Below are positions 1 to 9,957 of a stretch of DNA of 64,000 nucleotides, piece by piece (within the stretch, counting starts at the first letter, position 1; each line of letters begins with the position of its first letter). A program made the position numbers and the translations under genes. Origin of the DNA: Magnetospirillum sp. ME-1. GTDB lineage: Bacteria; Pseudomonadota; Alphaproteobacteria; Rhodospirillales; Magnetospirillaceae. The notes under the pieces were generated by a model. That model was not told the origin of the DNA and did not search any database. It was given only the letters and a program-made list of their open reading frames with translations. The stretch is from contig NZ_CP015848.1 of the NCBI RefSeq assembly GCF_002105535.1, forward strand, positions 2,720,990 to 2,784,989. The letters run 5' to 3'.

Positions 1-44
1 GGTCCGGAGGCTGTGCCTCCGGGCGGGTACGGGCGGCAGCCCGG
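1..44 (+). repeat. REP-like palindromic repeat, copy 1
   Basis: A perfect hairpin (CCGGAGGC, loop TGT, GCCTCCGG, 4-22) is followed by a GGGCGGG tract and a second short palindrome (CGGGCGGCAGCCCG region). The same arrangement (GGTCCGG-hairpin-CGGGCGGG-spacer-GGGCGrCAGCCC) is found reversed at 13698-13738, so this is a dispersed element and not only a terminator. It lies directly behind the UbiH-family gene and may end its transcript, but it has no T-tract on that strand. Confidence 0.6.
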
Positions 45-45
45 T

Positions 46-1269
46 CTAAAGAGCTTCGCCCTTCATCAGGCGCGGCAGGTCGCCCACCAGGCCCATGGCG
101 TGGCGCATGAAGAAGCGCTTGGTGTGGCCCAGCTGGTGAACGCCGGCGAGTCCTAAGCGGCGCAGATGCTTCAACGGCTCGATGTCGTTGGAGAACAGGC
201 GGTCCAGACCGTCGGTGAGGCCCAGCATCAGCATGGTGTCGAAGCGCCGCCAGCGCTGATAGCGTTCCAGCACGTCCGGCCCGCCGGGATCGAGGCCGAG
301 GCGCAGCGCATCGGCGATGACCTCAGCCAGGGCGGCCACGTCGCGGATGCCCATGTTCATGCCCTGGCCGGCGATGGGATGCATGCCGTGGGCGGCATCG
401 CCGATCAGGGCCAGGCGGTGGTCGATCATCCTGTCGGCGAATTGCAGGGTGAGGGGATGGTGGAAGCGCGCGCCCTCCACGCGGATGTCGCCCAGGAAGC
501 CGCCGACCTTGGCGGCCAGCTCGGCGCGGAAGGATTCGTCGTCCTGGCCGCAGATGGCGGCGGCCACGTCGTTTCCTTCAGTCCACACGATGCCGCTGCG
601 GTTGCCGGCCAGGGGCAGGATGGCGAAGGGCCCGGCGGGCAGGAAGCGTTCGTGGGCGATGCCGTGATGGGGCTTGTCGTGGGCCATGATGCAGACGATG
701 CCGCTTTCATGGTAGTCGCGCCGCGTCACCGTGATGCCTGCCTGATTCCTCAGCATGGAGCCGCGTCCGTCGGCGGCCACCGCCAGGGCGGCGTGGATCT
801 GGCGGCCGTCCTCCAGCTCCGCCTCGACCCGGTGGGCCAAGCGCTCCAGGCGCTTCAGCCGGGCCGGGGCCAGCAGGCTGACCGAAGGGGCGCGGGCCAG
901 TGCCCCCAGCAGCTCGCGGCGGATGGCCGGATTGGGGACGATCCAGCCCAGGGGATCGTCGCCGATGTCCCGGTGGTCGTAATGCAGGTAAAGGGGCGAG
1001 GAATCGTCGGTGACGCGGATTTCCAGGATCTCGCCCGCCTCGTCCTTCATGCCGTCCCAGGCGCCGGCGGCGGCGATCACCTTGCGCGCCGTATAGGCGA
1101 TGGCGATGGCGCGGGAATCCGATCCCGGCCGGGCCAGGGCCTCGGGCGTCGCGGCCTCGACCACGGCGGTGCGGATGCCGGCCTTGCCCAGCGCGCAAGC
1201 CAGCAGGGCGCCGACCGGACCGCCGCCATTGATCAGGACATCGACGCGCAAGGGGGAAGAACGGCTCAT
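46..1269 (-). CDS. UbiH/UbiF/VisC-family FAD-dependent hydroxylase (ubiquinone biosynthesis)
   Basis: A 407-residue flavoprotein monooxygenase of the UbiH/COQ6 family, expected to hydroxylate the aromatic ring of a ubiquinone precursor at the inner membrane. Visible motifs are the N-terminal FAD-binding Rossmann motif GGGPVG (residues 15-20) and the second FAD motif LIGDAAHGMHPIAGQGMN near residue 285, which binds the ribityl chain. Length is normal. I place the start at the ATG at 1269 (MSRSSPLRVDV), just before the first beta strand; the frame is open about 19 codons further upstream with no obvious ribosome binding site. Which ring position it hydroxylates (UbiH, UbiF or UbiI role) cannot be told from sequence. 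It is divergent from glnK. Confidence 0.9.
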   Translation of the reverse strand: MSRSSPLRVDVLINGGGPVGALLACALGKAGIRTAVVEAATPEALARPGSDSRAIAIAYTARKVIAAAGAWDGMKDEAGEILEIRVTDDSSPLYLHYDHRDIGDDPLGWIVPNPAIRRELLGALARAPSVSLLAPARLKRLERLAHRVEAELEDGRQIHAALAVAADGRGSMLRNQAGITVTRRDYHESGIVCIMAHDKPHHGIAHERFLPAGPFAILPLAGNRSGIVWTEGNDVAAAICGQDDESFRAELAAKVGGFLGDIRVEGARFHHPLTLQFADRMIDHRLALIGDAAHGMHPIAGQGMNMGIRDVAALAEVIADALRLGLDPGGPDVLERYQRWRRFDTMLMLGLTDGLDRLFSNDIEPLKHLRRLGLAGVHQLGHTKRFFMRHAMGLVGDLPRLMKGEAL

Positions 1270-1940
<671 letters not shown>

Positions 1941-1969
1941 CATTTCCGTATTGCGGTGCAAGCCCTCGA

Positions 1970-2006
1970 AGCCCGGAAGGCCCAATCCTTCCGGGCTTTT
2001 GTTTTG
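1970..2006 (+). terminator. Rho-independent terminator after glnK
   Basis: Perfect 11-bp stem AGCCCGGAAGG / CCTTCCGGGCT (1970-1980 and 1987-1997) with loop CCCAAT, followed by a T-rich run (TTTTGTTTTG). It should end or attenuate the glnK transcript before amtB. Confidence 0.9.
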
Positions 2007-2184
2007 TCCGCCGGCGGGGATGAAACGCCTGCGATTGAAGCATTTTCCACGCAATATTAGCGCCGCACAAATTTTGACCACGGCCCGATTTACCTGCCCA
2101 AAACTTCATCATGGGCGCGGCCATCCACGGAGCGCCGGCGGTGGGTGGGGGGAAAAATCGCGGAATTCCGGGCCTTTCCGGCAC

Positions 2185-2201
2185 TTGGCACGGTTCTTGT
2201 T
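2185..2201 (+). promoter_or_regulatory. Sigma-54 promoter of amtB
   Basis: TTGGCACGGTTCTTGTT matches the sigma-54 consensus TGGCACG-N4-TTGCW: GG at 2187-2188 and, after exactly ten bases, GT in place of GC at 2199-2200. The predicted transcription start is near 2212, about 70 bp before the amtB ATG. It fits nitrogen control by NtrC. An A/T-rich stretch with one NtrC-like half site (GCACAA at 2065-2070) lies about 115 bp upstream, but a full NtrC palindrome is not visible. Confidence 0.85.
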
Positions 2202-2283
2202 ACTGAGAGGGCAGTCGATCGTGCCCGAGGATCATCAAAGGCCGATCAAACCATTCATTCGCTGAGCCGCTTCGGGGGTAACC

Positions 2284-3642
2284 ATGAGCAATCGTTTGAA
2301 GTCCGTCCTGTTAGGCGTAGGCCCCGCGCTCGGCCTGACGCTTCTCGCCTCGGTGGCGGGCGCCGAGGAAGCCGCCGCTCCGGCCGCTGCCGCCGTCGCC
2401 GCCGCTCCGACCGCGGTCGATACCGGCAACACCGCCTGGATGCTCACCTCCACCGCCCTGGTGCTGCTGATGACCATTCCCGGCCTGGCGCTGTTCTATG
2501 CCGGCATGGTGCGCAAGAAGAACCTGCTCGGCACCATGATGCAGAGCTTCGCCATCACCTGCGTCGTCACCCTGCTGTGGGTGATCGTTGGCTACTCGCT
2601 GGCCTTCACCGGCACCAGCCCCTTCATCGGCGGCATGGAGCGCTTCCTGCTGGACGGCCTCGAGAAGGGCTCGCTGGCGTTGCCCAACGCCATCCCCGAA
2701 TCGGTCTTCATGATGTTCCAGATGACCTTCGCCATCATCACCCCGGCCCTGATCACCGGCGCCTTCGCCGACCGCATGAAGTTCTCCTCCATGCTGGTGT
2801 TCATGTCCGTGTGGCTGCTGGTGGTCTACGCCCCCATCTGCCACTGGGTGTGGATGATGGACGAGAAGGGCACCGCCACCGGCTTCCTGGGCGCCATGGG
2901 CGTGCTGGACTTCGCCGGCGGCACCGTGGTGCACATCAATGCCGGCATCGCCGGCCTGGTCGCCTGCCTGGTCATCGGCCCGCGCAAGGGCTACGGCACC
3001 GACAACATGGCTCCCCATAACCTGTCGCTGTCCATCATCGGCGCCGCCCTGCTGTGGGTGGGCTGGTTCGGCTTCAACGCCGGTTCCGCCGTGGCCGCCG
3101 ACGGCCGTGCGGGCATGGCCATGGCCGTGACCCAGGTGGGTGCCGCCGCCGCCGCCGTGTCGTGGATGTTCGCCGAGTGGCTGCTGCGCAAGAAGCCGTC
3201 GGCTCTGGGCATCATCTCGGGCGCCGTGGCCGGTCTGGTCGCCATCACGCCTGCCGCCGGCTTCGTGGACGTCAAGGGCGCCATCGTCATCGGCCTGGTG
3301 GCCGGCGTGGTCTGCTACTGGGGCGCCACCGGCCTCAAGCATGCGCTGAAGTACGACGACTCGCTGGACGCCTTCGGCGTGCACGGCATCGGCGGCATCA
3401 CTGGCGCCATCCTGACCGGCGTCTTCGCGGTCGAGAAGATCGGCGGCACCGCCGGTCTGCTGGAAGGCAATGCCGGCCAGGTCATGACCCAGGTCTACGG
3501 CGTGCTGATCACCGGCGTCTATACCGCAATCGTGTCGTTCATCCTGCTCAAGGCCATCGATCTGGTCATGGGCCTGCGGGTCACCGCCGAGGAAGAGCGT
3601 GAAGGCCTGGACATCGCCCTGCACGGCGAGACCGTCCACTGA
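2284..3642 (+). CDS. amtB: Ammonium transporter AmtB
   Basis: A 452-residue ammonium channel of the Amt/Mep/Rh family. It begins with a cleavable signal peptide (LASVAGAEE) and an Ala-rich linker, followed by about eleven transmembrane helices. Family hallmarks are DFAGGTVVHINAG with the first pore histidine, the FADRMKFS loop, and DAFGVHGIGGITGA with the second pore histidine of the twin-His pair. It forms a trimer in the inner membrane, bound and blocked by GlnK. It is preceded by a strong sigma-54 promoter and followed by a strong terminator, so it is probably monocistronic and nitrogen-regulated. Confidence 0.97.
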   Translation: MSNRLKSVLLGVGPALGLTLLASVAGAEEAAAPAAAAVAAAPTAVDTGNTAWMLTSTALVLLMTIPGLALFYAGMVRKKNLLGTMMQSFAITCVVTLLWVIVGYSLAFTGTSPFIGGMERFLLDGLEKGSLALPNAIPESVFMMFQMTFAIITPALITGAFADRMKFSSMLVFMSVWLLVVYAPICHWVWMMDEKGTATGFLGAMGVLDFAGGTVVHINAGIAGLVACLVIGPRKGYGTDNMAPHNLSLSIIGAALLWVGWFGFNAGSAVAADGRAGMAMAVTQVGAAAAAVSWMFAEWLLRKKPSALGIISGAVAGLVAITPAAGFVDVKGAIVIGLVAGVVCYWGATGLKHALKYDDSLDAFGVHGIGGITGAILTGVFAVEKIGGTAGLLEGNAGQVMTQVYGVLITGVYTAIVSFILLKAIDLVMGLRVTAEEEREGLDIALHGETVH

Positions 3643-3684
3643 GAACCCTCAGCCTTCCCGTCGCCGCGGGAGAGAGGCCGAGGA

Positions 3685-3712
3685 GGGCGCCGGGGAAACC
3701 CGGCGCCCTTTT
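3685..3712 (+). terminator. Rho-independent terminator after amtB
   Basis: Perfect 10-bp GC-rich stem GGGCGCCGGG / CCCGGCGCCC closed by a stable GAAA tetraloop and followed by TTTTA. Confidence 0.92.
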
Positions 3713-3831
3713 AGTTCATGTGCTCCCCCCTTCCCCAGCTTGGCTTGGCCGGTCCCCTTTCCCTTTGGGCCGGAGGGCAAATTGAGGTAATGAATGTTCC
3801 ACCAACGTTTGCCTGAGCCTGTGCCGGACCC

Positions 3832-5031
3832 ATGACCATCGCGCCCCATCTCGACGCCCGCCTCGACGGCCTGCCCGACTATCCCTTCGCCCGGCTGGCC
3901 AAGCTGCTGGGTGCCCCGGCCAAGCCCGATTCCATCGTCATGTCCATCGGCGAGCCCCAGCACAAGCCGCCCGCCATGGTGGCCGAGGTGCTGGCCGCCA
4001 ACGCGGGCCTGTGGGGCAAGTATCCGCCGGCCAACGGCCCGGCCGAGCTGCGCCGGGCGGTGGTGGACTGGGCCGGGCGGCGCTATGGCCTGCCCGAGGG
4101 GCTGATCGATCCGGAAAAGGCCGTCCTGCCCGTGGCCGGCACCCGCGAGGCACTCTACCTGATCGCCCAGGCGGTGTGCGGCGACCGGGGCGGCGAGCGG
4201 CCGCTGGTGCTGCTGCCCAATCCCTTCTACCAGGTCTATGCCGGGGCGGCGGTGATGGCCGGGGCCCATCCGGTCTTCGTGCCCGGCGCCGAAGGCCCGG
4301 CCAGCCAACCCGATTATTCCACCCTGCCGCCCGACCTTTTGGACCGTACGGCCCTGGCCTATCTGTGCAGCCCGGCCAATCCGCAAGGCATGGTGGCCGA
4401 TGCCGCCCTGTTGGAGCGCCAGGTGCTGACGGCGCGCAAGCACGGCTTCGTGCTGGCCGCCGACGAGTGCTATTCCGAGATCTGGGACAAGGCCCCGCCG
4501 CCCGGCGTGCTGGCCACCTGCGCCGCCCTGGGCGAGGGTCTGGCCAATGTCATGATGTTCAATTCGTTGTCGAAACGGTCCAGCGTGCCGGGCCTGCGCT
4601 CCGGCGTGGTGGTGGGCGACGAGACGGTGATCCACGCCTTCGCCCGCCTGCGCTCCTATGGCGGGGCGGCGACGCCGCTGCCCATCGCGGCGGCGGCGAG
4701 CGCCCTGTGGCGGGACGAGGCGCATGTGGTCGAAAGCAACGATCTCTACCGCGCCAAGCTGGACGCGGCCGAGCGCATCCTGGGCGGCCGCTTCGGCTTC
4801 TACCGCCCGGCCGGCGGCTTCTTCCTGTGGCTGGACGTGGGTGACGGCGAGGCGGCGGCGGTCAAGCTGTGGCGCGAGGGCAATATCCGGGTGCTGCCCG
4901 GCGCCTATCTCGCCGCCGAGGATTCCGAGGACGGCAATCCCGGCAGCCGCTTCATCCGCGTCGCCCTGGTCCATGATCTGGCCACCACGGAAAGCGCGCT
5001 GACCCGTCTGGCCGAGATTCTGGGAGGATAG
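3832..5031 (+). CDS. Class I/II PLP-dependent aminotransferase (DapC-like)
   Basis: A 399-residue fold-type I aminotransferase. The [14 protein letters not shown] segment near residue 248 carries the Schiff-base lysine and the following arginine that binds PLP phosphate. [10 protein letters not shown] holds the aspartate that contacts the pyridine ring and CSPANPQG the asparagine motif. The whole resembles alphaproteobacterial succinyldiaminopimelate aminotransferases (lysine/peptidoglycan precursor pathway), but substrate cannot be fixed from sequence. ftsK starts 7 bp after its stop, so the two are probably cotranscribed. Confidence 0.85.
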   Translation: MTIAPHLDARLDGLPDYPFARLAKLLGAPAKPDSIVMSIGEPQHKPPAMVAEVLAANAGLWGKYPPANGPAELRRAVVDWAGRRYGLPEGLIDPEKAVLPVAGTREALYLIAQAVCGDRGGERPLVLLPNPFYQVYAGAAVMAGAHPVFVPGAEGPASQPDYSTLPPDLLDRTALAYLCSPANPQGMVADAALLERQVLTARKHGFVLAADECYSEIWDKAPPPGVLATCAALGEGLANVMMFNSLSKRSSVPGLRSGVVVGDETVIHAFARLRSYGGAATPLPIAAAASALWRDEAHVVESNDLYRAKLDAAERILGGRFGFYRPAGGFFLWLDVGDGEAAAVKLWREGNIRVLPGAYLAAEDSEDGNPGSRFIRVALVHDLATTESALTRLAEILGG

Positions 5032-5038
5032 GGGAAAG

Positions 5039-7459
5039 ATGGCGGCTCCATCGCGCAAGACCATGCCGTCGGGCGGGTTCCTGCCGCGGGGAACCGTGGA
5101 CTTCCTGCGCCGCCGCCTGACGCAAGCGGGCGGCCTCGCCCTGCTGGCTTTGGGTGCGGCCGGTCTTGCCGCCCTGGGCACCGCCGATTCCCACGACCCC
5201 AGCTTCGACACCGCCGCCAGCGGTCCGGTGATCAACGCGCTGGGTCGTCCCGGCGCCTGGTTCGCCGATTTCCTGTTCCAGGCGGTGGGCTGGGGCGGAG
5301 CGGTACTGGCGCTCACCTGGGCGGTGTGGGGGTTGCTGGTGCTGGTGCGGGTGAGGTTGCCCGGCCACTGGCTGGTGCGCCTGATGATCCTGCCGCCCAC
5401 CATGGTGCTGTGGGGCCTGGCCCTGGCGGCGCTGCCCCTGCCCGCATTGCCGTCGCTGCCCGCCGGTCCCGGCGGCGCGCTGGGATTGCTGCTGGTCAAG
5501 GGCCTGGGCCTGCTGTTGCCGCCCGAGTTCGCCTGGATCGCCGGTCCCGCCGCCTTGCTGGTCGCCCTGGGAGCCACGGTGTTCGTGCTGGGCCTGACCG
5601 GGGCGGAATGGGCCGGGCTGGGGCGCCGGTCGCTGGACATGGCCAGCGCCGCCGGCCAGGCGGCATCCCATTTGCGTGCCCATCCCTTCGCCGAGCCCGA
5701 ACCCGGCATCCGCCGCGTCGATCCGGTACTGCGCCCGGTGCCGGCCCGCGCCGAGCCCGCCTTCTCGCCGCCGCCTCCCGACGAGGACGAGGATGACGAC
5801 GATCCCTTCGTGCCGCCGCCGCTGGACGAGGCGGCCGAACCGCCCCGGCCGTCCGGCTCCCTGGTCCAGCCCAAGCGCCCGCCGGTAACCCCGGGCAAGC
5901 GCGAGCGCGCCGCCCGCCAGGGAACACTCGATCTGGGCGCGCCGCCGCCCGGCTCGGGCTACCAGCTGCCGCCGCTCACCTTGCTGGCGCCCGCCCCCGA
6001 CCAGGGCGGGGCGCGCATCAACCAGGACGGCCTGGCCCAGAACGCCCGCCTGCTGGAAGAGGTGCTGTCGGATTTCGGCGTCAACGGCAAGGTGGTGAAG
6101 GTCCGCCCCGGCCCGGTGGTGACGCTCTACGAGCTGGAGCCGGCGCCCGGCACCAAGACCAGCCGGGTGATCGGCCTGGCCGACGACATCGCACGCTCCA
6201 TGAGCGCCCTTAGCGTACGCATCGCCACGGTGCCCGGACGCAGCGTCATCGGCATCGAGCTGCCCAACCAGAAGCGGGAAACCGTATTCCTGCGCGAATT
6301 GCTGGCCGCCGAGCAGTTCGAGAAGGCCTCGGCCAAGCTGACCCTGGTGCTGGGCAAGGATATCGGCGGCGCGCCGGTGATGGTCGACCTCGCCCGCATG
6401 CCCCACCTGCTGATCGCCGGCACCACCGGCTCGGGCAAGTCGGTGGCCATCAACACCATGATCCTGTCGCTGCTCTACCGCCTGACGCCGGAAGAGTGCC
6501 GCATCATCATGATCGATCCCAAGATGCTGGAACTCTCCGTCTATGACGGCATCCCCCATCTGCTGGCTCCGGTGGTCACCGAGCCGGGCAAGGCGGTGGT
6601 GGCGCTGAAATGGGCGGTGCGCGAGATGGAAGACCGCTACCGCGCCATGAGCCAGCTGGGCGTGCGCAACATCGCCGGCTACAACCACCGCCTGGCCGAG
6701 GCCCGCGACCGCGGCGAGGTGCTGACGCGGACGGTGCAGACCGGCTTCGACCCCGAGACCGGCAAGCCTCTGTACGAGGAGCAGACCCTGGCGCTGGAGC
6801 CGCTGCCCTTCATCGTGGTCATCGTCGACGAGATGGCCGACCTGATGCTGGTGGCGGGCAAGGACATCGAGGCGGCTGTGCAGCGTCTGGCCCAGATGGC
6901 GCGCGCCGCCGGCATTCACATCCTGATGGCCACCCAGCGCCCGTCGGTGGACGTCATCACCGGCACCATCAAGGCCAATTTCCCCACCCGCATCTCCTTC
7001 CAGGTGACCAGCAAGATCGACAGCCGCACCATCCTGGGCGAGCAGGGCGCCGAGCAGCTGCTGGGCCAGGGCGACATGCTCTACATGGCGTCGGGCGGCC
7101 GCGTCACCCGCGTGCACGGTCCCTTCGTCTCCGACGACGAGGTGGAAAAGGTGGTCGAACACCTGCGCTCCCAGGGCGAGCCGTCTTACGTGGAGGCGGT
7201 TACCGAGGAAGAGCAGGGCGAGTTCGGCATGGGCGGCGGCGAAGGCGGGGGCGGTTCGGGCGACGAGCTCTACGATCAGGCGGTGGCCCTGGTCTGCCGC
7301 GAGGGCAAGGCCTCCACCTCCTTCGTGCAGCGGCACCTGCAGATCGGCTATAACCGCGCCGCCCGCCTGATCGAGCGCATGGAATCCGAAGGCGTGGTGG
7401 GCAAGCCCAACCATGTGGGCAAGCGCGAGGTTCTGGCCCGGACCGGGGTGGAGTATTAA
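5039..7459 (+). CDS. ftsK: DNA translocase FtsK
   Basis: An 806-residue septal DNA pump. It has about four N-terminal transmembrane helices (roughly residues 25-190), a short acidic and Pro-rich linker (about 220-290), the RecA-like motor with Walker A GTTGSGKS near residue 460 and Walker [12 protein letters not shown] near 590, and the C-terminal winged-helix gamma domain (about 740-806) that reads KOPS sequences and activates XerCD at dif. GGGGAAAG is the ribosome binding site. lolA follows; the ftsK-lolA order is common in alphaproteobacteria. Confidence 0.97.
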   Translation: MAAPSRKTMPSGGFLPRGTVDFLRRRLTQAGGLALLALGAAGLAALGTADSHDPSFDTAASGPVINALGRPGAWFADFLFQAVGWGGAVLALTWAVWGLLVLVRVRLPGHWLVRLMILPPTMVLWGLALAALPLPALPSLPAGPGGALGLLLVKGLGLLLPPEFAWIAGPAALLVALGATVFVLGLTGAEWAGLGRRSLDMASAAGQAASHLRAHPFAEPEPGIRRVDPVLRPVPARAEPAFSPPPPDEDEDDDDPFVPPPLDEAAEPPRPSGSLVQPKRPPVTPGKRERAARQGTLDLGAPPPGSGYQLPPLTLLAPAPDQGGARINQDGLAQNARLLEEVLSDFGVNGKVVKVRPGPVVTLYELEPAPGTKTSRVIGLADDIARSMSALSVRIATVPGRSVIGIELPNQKRETVFLRELLAAEQFEKASAKLTLVLGKDIGGAPVMVDLARMPHLLIAGTTGSGKSVAINTMILSLLYRLTPEECRIIMIDPKMLELSVYDGIPHLLAPVVTEPGKAVVALKWAVREMEDRYRAMSQLGVRNIAGYNHRLAEARDRGEVLTRTVQTGFDPETGKPLYEEQTLALEPLPFIVVIVDEMADLMLVAGKDIEAAVQRLAQMARAAGIHILMATQRPSVDVITGTIKANFPTRISFQVTSKIDSRTILGEQGAEQLLGQGDMLYMASGGRVTRVHGPFVSDDEVEKVVEHLRSQGEPSYVEAVTEEEQGEFGMGGGEGGGGSGDELYDQAVALVCREGKASTSFVQRHLQIGYNRAARLIERMESEGVVGKPNHVGKREVLARTGVEY

Positions 7460-7517
7460 GGGCCACATTTCCTCCACAATTCGGGGGTCTATGTGGTTTT
7501 TTCGAGCAATGGAACGG

Positions 7518-8165
7518 ATGGCGATGAGACGGATTCTTCTTCTGGCCCTGGCGGCGGTTTTCGTGACGGCAGCCCAGGCCGCGCCCCCGGCGCGCACGCC
7601 GCTGTCGGCCCAGGACAAGGCCGACATCGCCCGCGCCGAGGAGTATCTCAACGGCGTCACCACGCTCAAGGCCCGTTTCCTCCAGGTCTCGCCCAACGGC
7701 ACATCCGTCGAGGGCGACGCCTATCTGTCGCGGCCGGGCAAGCTGCGGCTGCAATACGATCCGCCCAGCCCGCTGCTGGTGGTGGCCGACGGTTCCTTCC
7801 TGATTGTCCATGACAGCCAGCTGGGCGAACCCAGCTACATTCCCCTGGGCTCGACCCCGGCCGGCATCCTGGTCCGTCCCGGCGTCAAGCTGGACGGCGG
7901 CGACGTGGCGGTGACCCGGGTGACCCGCCAGCCCGGCGTGGTGCGCATCTCGGTGGTGGAAGCCGACGACGCGGCGGCCGGCGAGATCACCCTGGTGTTC
8001 TCCGACAAGCCTTTCGCGCTGCGGCAGTGGCTGGTCAAGGACGCCCAGCATCAGGTGACCACGGTGTCGCTGTATCAGGCCCAGAGCGGCCTTTCCCTGG
8101 ATTCCAAGCTGTTCGAGTTCAAGAATCCCAAGTTCACCGCGCCCTCGCTCAACACCGGCAACTAA
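7518..8165 (+). CDS. lolA: Outer-membrane lipoprotein carrier protein LolA
   Basis: A 215-residue periplasmic chaperone that takes lipoproteins from LolCDE and hands them to the outer membrane. It has a signal peptide (MAMRRILLLALAAVFVTAAQA, with cleavage after AQA) and the LolA pattern ARFLQVSPNGTSVEGDAYLS followed by PGKLRLQYDPPSP. Candidate starts are ATGs at 7509, 7518 and 7524; 7518 is chosen because GGAACGG lies just before it. It lies 58 bp behind ftsK. Confidence 0.92.
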   Translation: MAMRRILLLALAAVFVTAAQAAPPARTPLSAQDKADIARAEEYLNGVTTLKARFLQVSPNGTSVEGDAYLSRPGKLRLQYDPPSPLLVVADGSFLIVHDSQLGEPSYIPLGSTPAGILVRPGVKLDGGDVAVTRVTRQPGVVRISVVEADDAAAGEITLVFSDKPFALRQWLVKDAQHQVTTVSLYQAQSGLSLDSKLFEFKNPKFTAPSLNTGN

Positions 8166-8187
8166 GCCATGCGTCGGGCGCATGGCT
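8165..8187. repeat. Perfect inverted repeat at the end of lolA
   Basis: AGCCATGCG / CGCATGGCT, 9-bp arms with loop TCGGG, begins in the lolA stop codon. No T-tract follows, so it is not a classical terminator. It could stabilise the mRNA 3' end or be the 5' part of the structured region that follows. Confidence 0.5.
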
Positions 8188-8354
8188 ATCATGCGTCGGC
8201 CGCACCTGTGAAGGGAAGAACGGCACCCCAGATTCCAAGGAGCACGGCCGCGACTGCAACGGTCCGGCCCTGCGGGGTTGGTTTCCCCTGCCACCCCGCG
8301 CTCCACACGGAGCAATAGGGCGCCCGGTTACCCCCCTGACCGGGCGCCCTTTTC
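8188..8354 (+). ncRNA. Candidate structured small RNA or leader between lolA and xth
   Basis: A 165-bp non-coding stretch with several consecutive hairpins: GCGGGGT...ACCCCGC (about 8271-8300), GCTCC-ACAC-GGAGC (about 8300-8313), and finally the strong terminator hairpin at 8317-8350. No open reading frame with a ribosome binding site fits. The layout (structured body plus intrinsic terminator) suits a small RNA of about 150 nt. I do not recognise the family; 6S RNA was considered but not shown. It could instead be only the structured 3' end of the lolA mRNA. Confidence 0.35.
8317..8354 (+). terminator. Rho-independent terminator before xth
   Basis: Perfect 12-bp stem AGGGCGCCCGGT / ACCGGGCGCCCT with a 10-nt loop followed by TTTCGTTT. 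It ends the ftsK-lolA transcript and/or the candidate small RNA. Confidence 0.9.
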
Positions 8355-8500
8355 GTTTATATATCCCTCAGTCGCCGGGCGCCTCGCCTGTGGCGAGGCT
8401 TGGCTTTCTCGGCATAAGCCGAGGCGGCCCTTGGCCTTGCCTCCTCGCCATGGGCTCGTCGGAACCCGTCCCTTGCCAAGCAAGCTGGAGTAATCACGTC

Positions 8501-9292
8501 GTGCGTCTCGTCACCTGGAACATCAATTCGATCCGCCTGCGTATCGACCTGCTGCGGCAGGTGGCGTCGGTGATGAACCCCGACATCGTCTGCCTGCAGG
8601 AGATCAAGGTGGACGACCCGCTGTTCCCCCTGGACGAGTGCCGGGCGATGGGATTTCCCCACGTCGCCTTCCACGGCATGAAGGGCTATAACGGCGTCGC
8701 CATCCTGTCGCGGCGGCCCATCGCCGAGGCCCGGGCGCTGTCGCGCTGCGGCCGCGACGACCGCCGCCATCTGATGGCGCGCCTGGACAACGGGGTCGAG
8801 GTGCACTGCCTCTACATTCCGGCCGGCGGCGACATCCCCGACCCCGACCTCAACGACAAGTTCGCCCACAAGCTGGACTTCGTGCGCGAGGTCACCCAAT
8901 GGGCGGCGGCGACCTTCACCCCGGACTCCCGGGCGATCCTGGCCGGGGACTTCAACATCGCACCCCTGGAAAGCGACGTGTGGTCGCACAAGCAGCTGCT
9001 CAAGGTGGTCAGCCACACTCCGGTCGAGGTGGAGCTGCTGAACGCCTTCCAGGCCTCGGTGCCCTTTATCGATGCGGTGCGCCACTTCGTGCCGCCCGAG
9101 GAGAAGCTGTTCACCTGGTGGAGCTATCGCTCGCCCGACTGGCAGAAGAACGATCGCGGGCGGCGTCTCGACCATGTCTGGGTGACGCCGGCCCTGGCGC
9201 CCACCTTGCGCTCCACCCTGGTGGCGCGCGAGGCCCGCGCCTGGACCCAGCCCTCGGACCACGTACCGGTGATGGTGGATTTCGATCTGTAG
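8501..9292 (+). CDS. xth: Exodeoxyribonuclease III (AP endonuclease)
   Basis: A 263-residue EEP-fold nuclease acting at abasic sites and on 3' ends in base excision repair. Family motifs in order: VTWNINSIR, CLQEIKVDD (metal-binding Glu), GYNGVAILS, ILAGDFNIAPLESDVW (catalytic Asp/Asn), RLDHVWVTP and SDHVPVMVDF (catalytic His). The start is GTG at 8501: it begins directly before the first beta strand and has CTGGAG 10 bases upstream; the frame is open far upstream without a good start. Confidence 0.95.
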   Translation: MRLVTWNINSIRLRIDLLRQVASVMNPDIVCLQEIKVDDPLFPLDECRAMGFPHVAFHGMKGYNGVAILSRRPIAEARALSRCGRDDRRHLMARLDNGVEVHCLYIPAGGDIPDPDLNDKFAHKLDFVREVTQWAAATFTPDSRAILAGDFNIAPLESDVWSHKQLLKVVSHTPVEVELLNAFQASVPFIDAVRHFVPPEEKLFTWWSYRSPDWQKNDRGRRLDHVWVTPALAPTLRSTLVAREARAWTQPSDHVPVMVDFDL

Positions 9293-9308
9293 CGAGTGGC
9301 TGGGCTGC

Positions 9309-9938
9309 TCAGGAAAGGCTTTCCAGCCGGTAGCCGCCGTTCTCGCTGACCAGCACGCCGCCGCCCAGCTTGCGGCGCAGCTTGTAGATGTGGGTTTCCA
9401 GGGTATGGGTGTCGATGCCGGCCCCATAGCCCCAGACCTCGTCCAGCAGGGTCTCGCGGGCCACCACCTGCCCGGCGGCACGGTGGAGCCGGGCCAGGAT
9501 GGCGGCTTCCTTGGCAGTCAGGCGGACCATGGCGCCGGCCGTCCCGTTCAGGACCGAGCGGCTTTCATCGAATTGCCAGCGGCCGATGGCCAGACCGGCC
9601 GGACGGGCCAGCAATTCGCGGATGCGGGCCGCCAGGACGGGCAGGCGCAGCGGCTTGGGCAGCACGGCCTCGATACCGCAACAGCGCGCGGTGGCGGCGG
9701 CGCCCAGCAGCAGCAGGGGCAGGCCGATTCCCGCCTCGCGCAGCTTGAGGCAGAGGGCCGGGCCGTCCAGGGCCTCGTCGATCACCGCAAGGTGGTGGTT
9801 CGGGGCCTGTTCCAGGACCTCGGCGGCCTCGGCGACCTGGGTCACGGTCCACCCGGTGACCTGGCGCAGATGGCCGGCGACACCCTGGCTCAAGGGGGCG
9901 TCGGCGATGGCGAGGAGGATGCGGGAGCGAGATGTCAT
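9309..9938 (-). CDS. OmpR-family response regulator (atypical receiver)
   Basis: A 209-residue two-domain regulator. Residues 1-115 form a receiver-like domain: the probable phosphoacceptor Asp is in LAVIDEALDG and the switch Lys in LPKPLRL, but the usual N-terminal acidic pair is reduced to one Asp (LLAIADAP), so phosphorylation may be weak or absent. Residues 120-209 form a winged-helix DNA-binding domain (RLTAKEAAILARL, THTLETHIYKLRRKLG, GGYRLES). No partner kinase gene is near. It is divergent from ribA, with two identical 13-bp direct repeats between them. Confidence 0.85.
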   Translation of the reverse strand: MTSRSRILLAIADAPLSQGVAGHLRQVTGWTVTQVAEAAEVLEQAPNHHLAVIDEALDGPALCLKLREAGIGLPLLLLGAAATARCCGIEAVLPKPLRLPVLAARIRELLARPAGLAIGRWQFDESRSVLNGTAGAMVRLTAKEAAILARLHRAAGQVVARETLLDEVWGYGAGIDTHTLETHIYKLRRKLGGGVLVSENGGYRLESLS

Positions 9939-9957
9939 GTCCGGCCCTTGTGACACT

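Noticed and set aside
2060..2080. NtrC binding site upstream of the amtB sigma-54 promoter
   Set aside because: Only one half (GCACAA) resembles the consensus; the other half TTGACC does not. Mentioned in the promoter entry but not annotated.
8199..8260. Cobalamin-riboswitch-like string (AAGGGAAG ... GATTCC ... CGCGACTGCAACGG)
   Set aside because: Several invariant parts (GGTG before the ATTCC segment, CCCGC, and the AGCCAGGAGACCTGCC region) are absent, and the gene downstream (xth) has no link to B12. Kept only as part of an unnamed structured region.
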